From Yaniella flava (lineage in GTDB: Bacteria > Actinomycetota > Actinomycetes > Actinomycetales > Micrococcaceae): a stretch of 64,000 bases of DNA. Location: positions 62,001 to 126,000 of the forward strand of contig NZ_BAAAMN010000013.1 of assembly GCF_039529295.1 (NCBI RefSeq). The letters run 5' to 3'. The notes below the pieces were generated by a model, which saw nothing but the letters and a program-made list of their open reading frames with translations, made no database searches and was not told the origin of the DNA. The translations under genes and the position numbers were made by a program. This document shows positions 17,152 to 26,258 of this stretch, piece by piece (the first letter of the stretch is position 1; each line of letters starts with the position of its first letter).

Positions 17152-18786
17152 TCAGCGTTTCTGTCGGACGATCTGTTCTTGTTCAACCGCATCTTCGTCA
17201 ATGGCGTCGTGTTCTTCGTGGCCCGGCTGTACGCCGTCCTTGCTGTCACCCAAGAAAGACTTCTTGAAATTGGTGACTTCTTGAACCAAGACCTCACGAA
17301 CATCGTCGTTCAGTAGCCCACTTTCGGCTATATCTGACAAGGCGATGTTGTTCAGACGCAGGTGCTGAATGAATTCGTCCTCAAACCGCAGCACATCTGC
17401 CACTGGAATGTCATCCAGGTGGCCCTGTGCCCCAGCCCAAATTGAGACAACTTGTTCTTCAACTGGCATTGGCGAATACTGTGGCTGCTTGAGTAGTTCC
17501 ATAAGACGAGCACCGCGATCCAACTGCCGACGTGTCGAAGCGTCCAGATCGGATGCCATCATGGAGAACGCCGCCATGTCACGGTACTGCGCTAGGTCAA
17601 TACGCAGGGTACCGGAGACCTTCTTCATCGCCTTGATCTGGGCGTCACCACCAACACGAGACACCGAGACACCAACGTCAACAGCAGGACGCTGGTTGGC
17701 GTTGAACAGGTCAGACTGCAAGAAAATCTGACCGTCGGTAATCGAAATAACGTTGGTTGGAATGTATGCCGAGACGTCATTGGCCTTTGTCTCAACGATG
17801 GGTAGACCGGTCATAGAACCAGCACCCAATTCGTCAGAGAGCTTCGCACAACGCTCCAACAACCGGGAGTGCAGGTAGAAGACGTCACCTGGGTAGGCTT
17901 CACGGCCCGGCGGGCGACGTAGCAACAGCGATACCGCACGGTACGCTTCGGCCTGCTTGGACAGGTCATCGAAGATGATAAGTACGTGCTTGCCGCCGTA
18001 CATCCAGTGCTGACCGATGGCTGAACCGGCGTATGGTGCCAGGTATTTCAGGCCAGCGGGGTCGGATGCTGGTGCCGCAACGATAGTCGTGTATTCCAGT
18101 GCGCCTTCGCGTTCCAGTGTGGAACGTACCGATGCGATCGTGGAAGCCTTCTGGCCAACCGCTACATAGATGCAACGCACCTGTTTATTCGGATCCCCGG
18201 ATGCCCAGTTGGCTTTCTGGTTCAGAATCGCATCGACACCGATGGCGGTCTTACCGGTCTGGCGGTCACCAATAATAAGCTGACGCTGTCCCCGACCAAT
18301 CGGGATCATGGCGTCAATGGCTTTCATACCGGTCTGGAGTGGTTCGTGTACCGACTTACGTTCGGTTACACCTGGTGCTTGAAGTTCTAACGCACGACGA
18401 CCCTCGTCCTCAATTGGACCGAGGTTATCAATGGGCTCACCTACGGGGTTGACTACACGACCCATAAAGCCATCACCGACAGGTACCGACAGTACTTCGC
18501 CGGTGCGGTAAACTTTCATGCCTTCTTGGATCTCTTGGAAGTCTCCCAGTACCACGACGCCGAGTTCACGTGGGTCGAGGTTCTGGGCAAGTCCGGTGGT
18601 GCCGTTTTCAAAACGCAGCAATTCGTTTGCCATGGCGGAAGGAAGACCTTCTACGTGGGCAATACCGTCAGCCGCGCTGTTGACGTAACCGACCTCGACA
18701 CGTTCGGTGTCGGCCGGTTCGTACGACTCCGCAAACTCATGTAGGGCATCACGGACGTCGTCAGCGTTGATGGTCAAATCGGCCAT
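17152..18786 (-). CDS. atpA: ATP synthase F1 subunit alpha
   Basis: Non-catalytic nucleotide-binding subunit of F1, three per complex. The 544-residue protein has the P-loop GDRQTGKTA, the catalytic-arginine region SVSRVGGDAQIKAMKKVSG and the VGYVNSAADGIAHVEGL beta-barrel. Its C-terminus is a longer charged tail (GVQPGHEEHDAIDEDAVEQEQ), as in other actinobacteria. Confidence 0.97.
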   Translation of the reverse strand: MADLTINADDVRDALHEFAESYEPADTERVEVGYVNSAADGIAHVEGLPSAMANELLRFENGTTGLAQNLDPRELGVVVLGDFQEIQEGMKVYRTGEVLSVPVGDGFMGRVVNPVGEPIDNLGPIEDEGRRALELQAPGVTERKSVHEPLQTGMKAIDAMIPIGRGQRQLIIGDRQTGKTAIGVDAILNQKANWASGDPNKQVRCIYVAVGQKASTIASVRSTLEREGALEYTTIVAAPASDPAGLKYLAPYAGSAIGQHWMYGGKHVLIIFDDLSKQAEAYRAVSLLLRRPPGREAYPGDVFYLHSRLLERCAKLSDELGAGSMTGLPIVETKANDVSAYIPTNVISITDGQIFLQSDLFNANQRPAVDVGVSVSRVGGDAQIKAMKKVSGTLRIDLAQYRDMAAFSMMASDLDASTRRQLDRGARLMELLKQPQYSPMPVEEQVVSIWAGAQGHLDDIPVADVLRFEDEFIQHLRLNNIALSDIAESGLLNDDVREVLVQEVTNFKKSFLGDSKDGVQPGHEEHDAIDEDAVEQEQIVRQKR

Positions 18787-18857
18787 CTACAGTCCCTGCT
18801 CTCTTGTCTGCCGCATCATTACGATGGGCCTTGTTGTGATTGTTTCGAGTGCCGGTT

Positions 18858-19670
18858 TCAGCCGGCCAATTTCGTATTCAGATCATTGAGTCGTGTTGCG
18901 ACCGAGGAATCAATAACCTCGTCACCAACCTGGATCCGGATTCCGCCGACCAGCTGAGAGTCCGTCTCAATATTCAATGTCAGTTCCCGACCAAATGTGT
19001 TCGAGAGTGACTTTGCGAGACGATCTACCTGAGCCTGCTGGAGTGGACGGGCCACCGTCACATCGGCGATCCACTGACGTTGTTGCTGTGCGCTCAGATC
19101 AGCGAAACGACGAACAAGATCAACAGGCTTTAATCCACGAGGAAGCTCCACTGCCTGGCGAACCAGAACTTTCGTTGCTTCCATTGCGCCGTCTGACACC
19201 AATTTTACTGCCAGATCGCCACGGGATGTTACTGGTACTTGTTGCTCGGTCAGTGCCCGCTGCAGCTCATGGCTAGATTCAACGGCGTGGTTGAATTCCA
19301 ACAGCTGCTGGGTGAGGGCCTCTAGACCGGCCAGACCATCCTGTTCGGTGCTGTAGACGACAGCGGTAGCTGCCATCTCTTCGACTGCGTCTCCCAACTC
19401 ACGTTCGGTCGGCCAGCGAGCACCAGCAAGGCTTTGCAAGACATCGACGGCATTGGCCGAAATCTTGGTCGCAAAGACCTTACCGAGAAGTTCTTGACGT
19501 CGGTTGGCTTCAACCGTGGGGTCGGTGACCGCACGACGCAGAGCGCCGTTTTCGTCGATCACTTTCAAAGCCGCAAACAGTTCTGCGCCGAGTTCGACTC
19601 CACCGACTGAAAGGATATCCTTCAGTTCGGTGTGCAGTTGTGCCAATGAATCACGCGATGCTTGTGACAT
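18858..19670 (-). CDS. atpH: ATP synthase F1 subunit delta
   Basis: The 270-residue delta subunit joins the peripheral stalk to the top of F1. The C-terminal half shows LVDLVRRFADLSAQQQRQWIADVTVARPL and the conserved strand VGGIRIQVGDEVIDSSVATRLNDL. It overlaps atpF by 1 bp. The N-terminal domain is longer than the 180 residues of E. coli delta, as is normal in Actinobacteria. Confidence 0.95.
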   Translation of the reverse strand: MSQASRDSLAQLHTELKDILSVGGVELGAELFAALKVIDENGALRRAVTDPTVEANRRQELLGKVFATKISANAVDVLQSLAGARWPTERELGDAVEEMAATAVVYSTEQDGLAGLEALTQQLLEFNHAVESSHELQRALTEQQVPVTSRGDLAVKLVSDGAMEATKVLVRQAVELPRGLKPVDLVRRFADLSAQQQRQWIADVTVARPLQQAQVDRLAKSLSNTFGRELTLNIETDSQLVGGIRIQVGDEVIDSSVATRLNDLNTKLAG

Positions 19671-20245
19671 TACTCAGTTGCACCTGCACTCGTGGTCGAG
19701 GCCTGTTCTTGTTCAAGATCAGCCAAGAAGCGGTCGACTACACGCTGCGAACGAGCGTCATCATCAAGTGCTTCGCCAACGATCTTGGAAGCCAACGAGG
19801 TTGCCAACGTCCCAACTTCGGTATGTAGCGCCGATACAGCCTGCTGACGCTCAGCCGCAATCTGAACAGATGCCTGTTCGGAGATCCGGGACGCTTCAGC
19901 AGATGCATTCTGGCGGGCCTCTGCAACAATCTGTGCCGCTTCGGTACGAGCCTGCTCACGAATCTGGCTGGCTTCCGTACGGGCTTCTTGCAAAAGCTGT
20001 TCGTAGTTGTTTTTTAACTGGGCAGCTTCTGCCTGGGCAGCCTGGGCTCGCTCAAGTCCACCTTCGATCGCATCTCGACGTTCGACGTAGGATTTCTCCA
20101 TGGCCGGTACGACGAATTTGATGACGATGAACATCAGCACAAGGAAACCAACCGAGGTGACCACGATTTCCCAGATGTTTGGGATCAGCGGATTCGCTTG
20201 TTCCTGCTCCGCGGCGGCTGCCATGATCATCATGCTATTGATCAT
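19670..20245 (-). CDS. atpF: ATP synthase F0 subunit b
   Basis: The peripheral-stalk subunit: a single N-terminal membrane helix (IWEIVVTSVGFLVLMFIVIKF, about 25-45) followed by a long Ala/Glu/Arg/Gln coiled coil to about residue 160. At 191 residues it is of usual actinobacterial length. Met codons near the start (1, 5, 6, 8) leave the exact start open. Confidence 0.95.
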   Translation of the reverse strand: MINSMMIMAAAAEQEQANPLIPNIWEIVVTSVGFLVLMFIVIKFVVPAMEKSYVERRDAIEGGLERAQAAQAEAAQLKNNYEQLLQEARTEASQIREQARTEAAQIVAEARQNASAEASRISEQASVQIAAERQQAVSALHTEVGTLATSLASKIVGEALDDDARSQRVVDRFLADLEQEQASTTSAGATE

Positions 20246-20313
20246 TTCAAACCATCCTTAAGTGTTCATTACTGACATAGGTGGCCGGATATTCTCCCGA
20301 CCGTGGATGGCGC

Positions 20314-20529
20314 CTAAGCTCCAATAACGAAGGCGAACACCAGACCAAGAATGGCAAGAGCTTCCGCCAGAGCGAAACCAAGCAGCGCGATTGGCTGCAG
20401 CTGTGACTGGGATTCTGGCTGGCGTGCAACACCGTTGATGTATGCAGCGAAGATCAGACCCACACCAATGGCGGAGCCAATTGCGGCCAGACCGTAACCG
20501 ATCATGTTCAATGAACCATGCAGTTCCAT
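20314..20529 (-). CDS. atpE: ATP synthase F0 subunit c
   Basis: The proton-carrying ring subunit, 71 residues, two membrane helices joined by the polar loop ARQPE. The essential carboxylate is Glu56 in FALAEALAI. The ATG at 20529 follows AAAGGAAC; longer frame to 20637 is non-coding leader. Confidence 0.97.
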   Translation of the reverse strand: MELHGSLNMIGYGLAAIGSAIGVGLIFAAYINGVARQPESQSQLQPIALLGFALAEALAILGLVFAFVIGA

Positions 20530-20635
20530 TGTGTTCCTTTCAAGATGCCTCGTAGGCAGGTTGTGGAGGGTTCCCGGCGGGGATCCGATTGGTACCGGTA
20601 CCAGGAAGTTGTTTCTCGGTGTGTATCTCACCGGC

Positions 20636-20657
20636 ACGACTCGAAATACTGAGTCGT
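20636..20657 (-). other. intercistronic hairpin between atpB and atpE
   Basis: A perfect 7-bp stem (ACGACTC at 20636-20642, GAGTCGT at 20651-20657) with an 8-base loop lies in the 167-bp leader between atpB and atpE. Long leaders before atpE often raise translation of the abundant c subunit; that role here is inference. Confidence 0.45.
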
Positions 20658-20696
20658 AAGTTTATATTTTGAGTTATGTAGTTTTTCGCAACGCCG

Positions 20697-21539
20697 TTAA
20701 GCAGCCACCGTGGCGGATGGTTCCGCAGCTGGTCCAGGTTGAGCAGCAATTGCTCCTTGGATATACAACGCTGTGAGAAGTGTAAAGACGAATGCTTGCA
20801 GGACCATGATCAGCAGCTCCAAAAAGTACAGTGCGACCGATCCGATAATGACGCCGACACCAAGTCCGGCATTGAACACACTGTCAGTTTGGGTAATGAG
20901 GTACTCTGCACCTGATCCAGCCAACATAATGATCATGTGACCGGCAAGCATGGTTGCCATCAAACGCAGTGAGTGCGTGAGCGGGCGAACAATGAAGTTG
21001 GAGATAATTTCCAGTGGGACCAGCAGTGGCAGAATCCAACCGGGTACGCCCTGAGGGACGACAGCCAGTTTGAAGTATTTGATCCCGTGGTGACGCAGGC
21101 CAACACCAATCCACACGATGTACATGATGATGGCAATGGCATAGGCGGCACCGGCGTGCGAGAATGACGGCAACTGAAGAACCGGTATTGCACCGAATAG
21201 GTTGTTAAGTAGCACAAAGAAGAAGGTCGCAAAGAGCAACGGAACCCACTGGCGGAAATGATTCTCACCGAGAATATCGCGACCCATCCCGTTCCGGACG
21301 AATGCATAACCGGATTCAGCGATCCATTGAAGGCGCCCTGGAACCAGAGACGGCTTGCGCATTGCCAGACCAAAGAACGCCCAGATCAGGATGATCGACA
21401 AAATGATCATCACCATCTGCTTACCAAAACCGGTGCCGTAATCAGCCATCCACGGAATGATGTCTGGTGGGTGCGCATCGTCGATCGTGGGCGGCACGTA
21501 TCCCTGCGTGGGGAGATAACTTAGCACGAGTGGAAGCAC
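20697..21539 (-). CDS. atpB: ATP synthase F0 subunit a
   Basis: The 280-residue stator channel subunit carries protons to the c ring. It has about six membrane helices and the essential arginine in HSLRLMATMLAGH. A GTG at 21539 preceded by GAGAGAGGA is the chosen start. It opens the atp operon proper; a 324-bp gap separates it from the AtpI-like gene upstream. Confidence 0.96.
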   Translation of the reverse strand: MLPLVLSYLPTQGYVPPTIDDAHPPDIIPWMADYGTGFGKQMVMIILSIILIWAFFGLAMRKPSLVPGRLQWIAESGYAFVRNGMGRDILGENHFRQWVPLLFATFFFVLLNNLFGAIPVLQLPSFSHAGAAYAIAIIMYIVWIGVGLRHHGIKYFKLAVVPQGVPGWILPLLVPLEIISNFIVRPLTHSLRLMATMLAGHMIIMLAGSGAEYLITQTDSVFNAGLGVGVIIGSVALYFLELLIMVLQAFVFTLLTALYIQGAIAAQPGPAAEPSATVAA

Positions 21540-21863
21540 GCAAATCCTCTCTCAATAATCCCTCGCGAGTGTGCAGGTAAATAAATCCTGCTTCGGGGAT
21601 GTTGCCGAAATGTTGTAGGCAGGTGCGATTTTCAACGCGTTTTTGCCCTTGGTTAGTCTAGCAAAAACCCTAACTCGTGTCGCATTGAGTCGAAGGCTTC
21701 TTACGTTCACGCAGAGTCAATCTCGCAAAACGCGTGAGATATTGCTCACAGACACCCTTGTAGACGGTCGTAAAAACACCACAAAAGCCAAGTCAACAGG
21801 GGATTCTAGTGATTGCATCGCTGCGATTTGCCCGTCATAGTGGGCTTCGTCACATTCGATACC
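21540..21863 (-). promoter_or_regulatory. 324-bp gene-free region upstream of atpB, probable atp operon promoter
   Basis: No coding sequence with actinobacterial character is present on either strand. The region is more AT-rich than its neighbours and has short T and A tracts. Its position suggests the main promoter of the atp operon on the minus strand, and a small inverted repeat (ATCTC...GAGAT, around 21719-21741) could be a terminator remnant of the AtpI-like gene. A TAGACT hexamer on the minus strand (21656-21661) is a possible -10, but its -35 is unclear. Confidence 0.5.
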
Positions 21864-22280
21864 TTATTCGTAGATAAGTCGTCGCGTATTAATAAAGACC
21901 AAGACTTCGGCGGTTTGCCAGACAACAATCCCGACTAGCGCACCGATAGCTGCGCCGGTTGTATCCAACCACTCTGGTTGGGCCACAACGGTCAACAACA
22001 GTCCAAGAATGACGATTTTGGCGACGAAAGCGCCCATCGAAATGGGGATCGCTAGGTGACGGTACTTGTTCCAAATCAGCGCAATGAGCAGGATACTCAT
22101 TGCAGACAATACCCAGACGATTAAACCCGCGACGAATGCAGACAGTCCCGCGGTTTCATCGGCAACAACGCCGAAGATTCCGCCTGTGACAACAACTGCT
22201 ACCACAGTTGGCCAACTGGCATGGAGGAGTATCCCCCACCAGCCCTTTTTATTGACCATCTTTTTCGCCATGTCATTCAC
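21864..22280 (-). CDS. AtpI-like membrane protein
   Basis: A 138-residue protein with four predicted membrane helices, at the place where AtpI (ATP synthase assembly helper or ion channel) is found ahead of atpB. Similarity to AtpI is mostly in helix pattern, with a basic N-terminus (AKKMVNKKGWW) and a C-terminal NTRRLIYE. It overlaps the WecA-like gene upstream by 8 bp, so it is read from the prfA-side operon as well. Confidence 0.72.
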   Translation of the reverse strand: MNDMAKKMVNKKGWWGILLHASWPTVVAVVVTGGIFGVVADETAGLSAFVAGLIVWVLSAMSILLIALIWNKYRHLAIPISMGAFVAKIVILGLLLTVVAQPEWLDTTGAAIGALVGIVVWQTAEVLVFINTRRLIYE

Positions 22281-23436
22281 CGTATCCTGAAGTGGGCTCT
22301 TGTGCTCGTTGGGCTGCTCGTGCAGCCCGCATCTGATTGAGTTTTCGGTAATAGGCTCGTCGGATGATCCAGGGTCGAAGTGTCAAGAGCACTAGTAGAC
22401 CCATAGCTATCGCACTCACCGAAATCACAACCACGCTGTGGAAATACGTCAACGACACTGCACCGTAACCGACAACAAAAGTCCACAGGTAGAGCAACAA
22501 GACAGCTTGTCGATGGGTGTAGCCACCATCAACGAGCTTATGGTGAATATGTCCACGATCTGCTGTGAATGGCGAGCTACGCCGAGCAGTGCGCCGAAGT
22601 ACTGCCATGACGAGGTCCAGTAAGGGCAACAGCATCACGGCTAGGGGCAACAAGATCGGCATGTATGCCGGAATATTGCGGAAGCGGAAACCTTCGAGTG
22701 CACCTAGGTCTGCTGTCACTGCAACCGCGGCGGTGGCCATCAAGAGACCGATCAGTTGGGCACCAACTTCACCCATAAAGATTCTGGCCGGATTGAAGTT
22801 GAACGGTAAGAATCCTATACAGGCACCGATCAACAGCGCAGTCAACAACGTTGACAGATTGGAATAGTCATAGGCGTTGATGGTTCGAGTGAGCAGGTAA
22901 CTGTAGAAGAAGAACGCTGAGCCACCGATGACGGCCACGCCGGCGGCCAACCCATCGAGGCCATCGATGAAGTTAAATGCGTTAATGGTCAAGACGATCA
23001 CGAAGATCGTAATCAAAATTTGGGCTATTTCATTTTCTACGTGGATCCATCCCACGGGCATGGCTTCAACACGGATTCCCGCTGCGGCCACGACACCTGC
23101 TGCGAGCACTTGTCCAGCAAACTTGATAAGCCAGTGCAAATCCCAAAGATCATCGGCCACGCCCATGATCAATAGGATCATGGTGGCGATAAGGATGCCG
23201 ACCACCGGTGCTTGATAGATGCCGGCGAGAAACGGCACGAGGGATCCCAATCCCATCACGGTCACCACTGAAATGGCCATCGCCGCTCCCCCAAGTTTTG
23301 GGATGGGTTCACGGTGCATGTCGCGTTTACGGGTTGGCGTGTACACGCGACCGCGCACACCCAACATCCGTGCCACCGGGGTCAGTGCAAAACTCAGCAG
23401 CGCGGTGATGGCAACGACAGCAAGATAGACCATCAT
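22273..23436 (-). CDS. wecA: MraY/WecA-family polyprenyl-phosphate GlcNAc-1-phosphate transferase
   Basis: This polytopic membrane enzyme transfers a sugar-1-phosphate from a UDP-sugar to a polyprenyl phosphate, the first step of lipid-linked glycan synthesis (arabinogalactan or teichoic acid linkage in this group). Conserved motifs are GVADDLWDLHW, NAFNFIDGLDGLAAG and the cytoplasmic DRGHIHHKLVDGGY. It has about 11 membrane segments in 387 residues. It overlaps the Sua5 gene by 4 bp. Its exact sugar is inferred from the family. Confidence 0.9.
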   Translation of the reverse strand: MMVYLAVVAITALLSFALTPVARMLGVRGRVYTPTRKRDMHREPIPKLGGAAMAISVVTVMGLGSLVPFLAGIYQAPVVGILIATMILLIMGVADDLWDLHWLIKFAGQVLAAGVVAAAGIRVEAMPVGWIHVENEIAQILITIFVIVLTINAFNFIDGLDGLAAGVAVIGGSAFFFYSYLLTRTINAYDYSNLSTLLTALLIGACIGFLPFNFNPARIFMGEVGAQLIGLLMATAAVAVTADLGALEGFRFRNIPAYMPILLPLAVMLLPLLDLVMAVLRRTARRSSPFTADRGHIHHKLVDGGYTHRQAVLLLYLWTFVVGYGAVSLTYFHSVVVISVSAIAMGLLVLLTLRPWIIRRAYYRKLNQMRAARAAQRAQEPTSGYGE

Positions 23437-24149
23437 AAGGACTGAGTGTCCTCCGATGTTGGTGTTTCGTGATCATCGGCGGCGGGTGCTGGATCATCAA
23501 TATCCAACACATCAGCGACCACGGATCGAAGTTGTTCGGTACTAATAGCACCGGCACGCAGAACACGATGTGGTGTCACGGTGCAATCTACAATGGTGGA
23601 GGCCTGTTGGTCGTCGCGTCGACCCGCATTTATATAGACGGCTACTGCTTCGCCCAGCGACTCTTGCGCTTCGTCGATGGTCGTTGCGGCGGGTTGACCA
23701 TGTCGGTTGGCAGAGGACACGGCCAACGGACCTGTTTGTCCCAAAATTTGTTGAGCTAAGGCATCATCCGGGAGTCGTAGCGCCACAGTTCCACGGGTCT
23801 CCCCCAGGTCCCACGCAAGAGATGGCTGGGCGTCCAAGACAAGGGTCAAAGCGCCCGGCCAGAAGTGTTGGGCCAGCTCGCGTGCGGTCGCGGGGATATC
23901 CACGGCCAGAGCGTCAAGCACTTGACGATTGCCTATCAGCACCGGTGGTGGCGACTGTCGTGACCGCCCTTTCGCGGCCAAAAGTACTGCCACTGCTTGC
24001 GGGCTGAACGCATCTGCGCCAATACCGTACACAGTATCGGTGGGCAGGACGATCAATTCACGTCGACCGATGGCTTCAACAGCCGCGGAGGTCGCGGCGG
24101 CTTCTTGTTCGGGTTGTTGTGCGTCAAACAGCTGTGTCACGTTAGTCAT
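23433..24149 (-). CDS. L-threonylcarbamoyladenylate synthase (Sua5/YciO/YrdC)
   Basis: Makes threonylcarbamoyl-AMP from threonine, bicarbonate and ATP for the t6A modification of ANN-decoding tRNAs. The YrdC domain has PTDTVYGIGADAFSP, KGRSRQSPPPVLIG and SSANRHGQPA. At 238 residues it lacks the C-terminal Sua5 domain. The C-terminal 25 residues are acidic and Pro-rich. Gene order prfA-prmC-sua5-wecA-atp is standard for the phylum. Confidence 0.93.
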   Translation of the reverse strand: MTNVTQLFDAQQPEQEAAATSAAVEAIGRRELIVLPTDTVYGIGADAFSPQAVAVLLAAKGRSRQSPPPVLIGNRQVLDALAVDIPATARELAQHFWPGALTLVLDAQPSLAWDLGETRGTVALRLPDDALAQQILGQTGPLAVSSANRHGQPAATTIDEAQESLGEAVAVYINAGRRDDQQASTIVDCTVTPHRVLRAGAISTEQLRSVVADVLDIDDPAPAADDHETPTSEDTQSL

Positions 24150-24190
24150 TGTGCCAGGATTCGGTAGGTTTTCGGTGGTGGGTGCAGCAG

Positions 24191-25081
24191 TTATGCTCTG
24201 ATAGCTGATACGAATCGGTCGGTTGTGGTCAAGTCTTGCACGGTTGCAACGTGCTTCCAGCCGGGATTTTGTCTCAGCGTGTCGGCGATCGACTCGGCAT
24301 GGGTGTGGTCATGTTCCATCATGAAAAATCCGCCCGGCGCCAGCCATTTCAATGCTTGCTCAGTGATGAGCCGCGGGATGTAGGTACCGTCTGCTGAGCC
24401 TCCGTAGAGCGCCAGTGCGGGATCTTGGTCTGCTTCTCGTTGGCTGACTCGGGTATGAGTTGGAATATACGGCGGGTTGCTTACGACCGCGTCGAACGTC
24501 CCGATGAGTTCGGCCAGGTCCGGGTCGGCGGCAACCATCTCGTCAGCGTCTGTGGCATCTGCGCACAAGACTGTAACTTTGTAATCCGCTGTGTTGTGCT
24601 GAGCCAGCTGGACGGCTTGGGGTTCTAGCTCAACCGCCCAGAGCATGGTCTCCACGTGCTGCTTGCCGAGCCTGTGGGAAAGTGCTGCTGCGATCGCACC
24701 GGTACCGGTACACAAATCTAGAATCTTCAGTGGCCCAGCCGCGCCCGAAAAGTGCTCCAGCGTGGTCTCTACGAGAATCTCGGTCTCCACCCGGGGTATG
24801 AACACCCCGGGTTCGACCTTGAGTTCCAGTCCGTAAAAGCCTGCTTCACCGGTGAGATGTTGCAGAGGGACGCGAGTGACTCGCGCGGCAACAAGCTGGT
24901 CAATCTTGGCAACGGTGTTCTCGTCGATGGACTCCCCAAGCGCTTGCATGACGCCCAGTCGGCCGCGTTCGACCTCCAAAATATGCGCCACGATCAGAGT
25001 CGCCTCGGCGTGAGGCGACTCGATGCCTGCTTGAGTCAGCCGATTCTGAACGTCCCGGATGACGTGATTGACTTCGGGCAT
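24191..25081 (-). CDS. prmC: peptide chain release factor N5-glutamine methyltransferase
   Basis: Methylates the glutamine of the GGQ motif in the release factors. The 296-residue protein has an N-terminal helical domain and a Rossmann methyltransferase with ILDLCTGTGAIA and the NPPY motif (SNPPYIPTHT). Its first codon overlaps the stop of prfA by 1 bp, so enzyme and substrate are co-translated. Confidence 0.96.
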   Translation of the reverse strand: MPEVNHVIRDVQNRLTQAGIESPHAEATLIVAHILEVERGRLGVMQALGESIDENTVAKIDQLVAARVTRVPLQHLTGEAGFYGLELKVEPGVFIPRVETEILVETTLEHFSGAAGPLKILDLCTGTGAIAAALSHRLGKQHVETMLWAVELEPQAVQLAQHNTADYKVTVLCADATDADEMVAADPDLAELIGTFDAVVSNPPYIPTHTRVSQREADQDPALALYGGSADGTYIPRLITEQALKWLAPGGFFMMEHDHTHAESIADTLRQNPGWKHVATVQDLTTTDRFVSAIRA

Positions 25082-26166
25082 TAGGAGTTTGTTTTTTCAC
25101 CCAGGGCAGCCATACGTTCGGCCTCATCCATTTGGATCAGTGAATCGATCACCGGGGTCATGTCTCCTTCGAGCACACGGTCAAGATTATTTGCCTTATA
25201 CCCGGTGCGGTGGTCTGCGACGCGGTTCTCAGGGAAGTTGTAGGTGCGGATGCGTTCGGAACGATCCATAGTGCGTACCTGCGATGCGCGCGTTTCAGCG
25301 GCTTCGGCGTCGATTTGTTCTTGCTGCCATGCCAGCAGGCGAGAACGCAGCACGCGCATGGCGGCTTCGCGGTTTTGGATCTGCGATTTCTCGTTTTGCA
25401 TCGCGACTACAATGCCGGTTGGCAAGTGGGTAATGCGCACCGCTGAGTCTGTGGTGTTGACGTGCTGTCCTCCGGGCCCGGAAGACCGATACACATCGAT
25501 CTTCAGATCGGCTTGGTTGATCGCAATTTCTTCTGGTTCATCAACCTCTGGGAAAACCAAAACACCTGCAGCCGAGGTGTGAATGCGGCCCTGCGATTCG
25601 GTCACGGGAACGCGCTGAACCCGGTGGACTCCCCCTTCATATTTCAGGTGCGCAAATACGCCTTCGGCTGGGTCATTCGAATTGCCAGTGATACCAATGT
25701 GGACGTCCTTATAGCCGCCCAGATCGGATTCCGTAGCCGAGATGAGTTCGGTTTTCCACCCCTTGTTCTCGGCGTAGCGCAAATACATGCGGGCAAGGTC
25801 AGCAGCAAACAGTGCTGCTTCTTCGCCACCTTCGCCGCCCTTGATTTCGAGAATCACGTTACGTGCGTCGTCTGGGTCGCGTGGGATCAATAACCGGTGC
25901 AACAGCTCGCTGGCCTCTTCGAGATCCGTTTCCAGTTGTGGAATTTCGGCTGCGAAATCTTCATCTTCTTCGGCCAGCTCCCGGGTGTCTTCGAGATCTT
26001 GCGCCAGTTGCTGCCAGCGTTTGTGGGCCTTGACGATCTTTTCAAGCTCGGCGAAGCGACGGCCGACCTTACGGGCCATAGCTTGGTCGGCGTGGACGGC
26101 TGGGTCGCCCATTTTTTCGGTGAGTTCGGCGTGTTCGTCAAGCAGGTGGTCGATGGTGTCAAACAT
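25081..26166 (-). CDS. prfA: peptide chain release factor 1
   Basis: RF1 ends translation at UAA and UAG. The 361-residue protein contains GGQ at 232-234 (SSGPGGQHVNTTD), the stop-codon recognition tripeptide P-V-T at 187-189 (RF2 would have SPF) and the GEGGEEAALFA segment. It starts a prfA-prmC-sua5-wecA-AtpI cluster and is set off from rho by an intrinsic terminator. Confidence 0.97.
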   Translation of the reverse strand: MFDTIDHLLDEHAELTEKMGDPAVHADQAMARKVGRRFAELEKIVKAHKRWQQLAQDLEDTRELAEEDEDFAAEIPQLETDLEEASELLHRLLIPRDPDDARNVILEIKGGEGGEEAALFAADLARMYLRYAENKGWKTELISATESDLGGYKDVHIGITGNSNDPAEGVFAHLKYEGGVHRVQRVPVTESQGRIHTSAAGVLVFPEVDEPEEIAINQADLKIDVYRSSGPGGQHVNTTDSAVRITHLPTGIVVAMQNEKSQIQNREAAMRVLRSRLLAWQQEQIDAEAAETRASQVRTMDRSERIRTYNFPENRVADHRTGYKANNLDRVLEGDMTPVIDSLIQMDEAERMAALGEKTNS

Positions 26167-26205
26167 GTTTTTCTACCTTGGAGTTGAAAGTCTTTGTAGT
26201 GAACC

Positions 26206-26245
26206 AAAAAACCATCGCGCAACCGGGGTCGGTTACGCGATGGTT
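26206..26245 (-). terminator. strong rho-independent terminator downstream of rho
   Basis: On the minus strand a 16-bp stem with one G-U pair (26230-26245 with 26210-26225) and a 4-base loop runs into a U-tract (A-run at 26206-26209 on the plus strand). It lies 13 bp after the rho stop. Confidence 0.93.
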
Positions 26246-26258
26246 TCATGTCAGGTTG

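Noticed and set aside
20591..20602. 12-bp palindrome GGTACCGGTACC in the atpE leader
   Set aside because: A short restriction-site-like palindrome with no further symmetry; likely chance.
21643..21840. A 65-codon plus-strand frame in the gap before atpB
   Set aside because: No ribosome-binding site and no family-like sequence; it lies in a probable promoter region.
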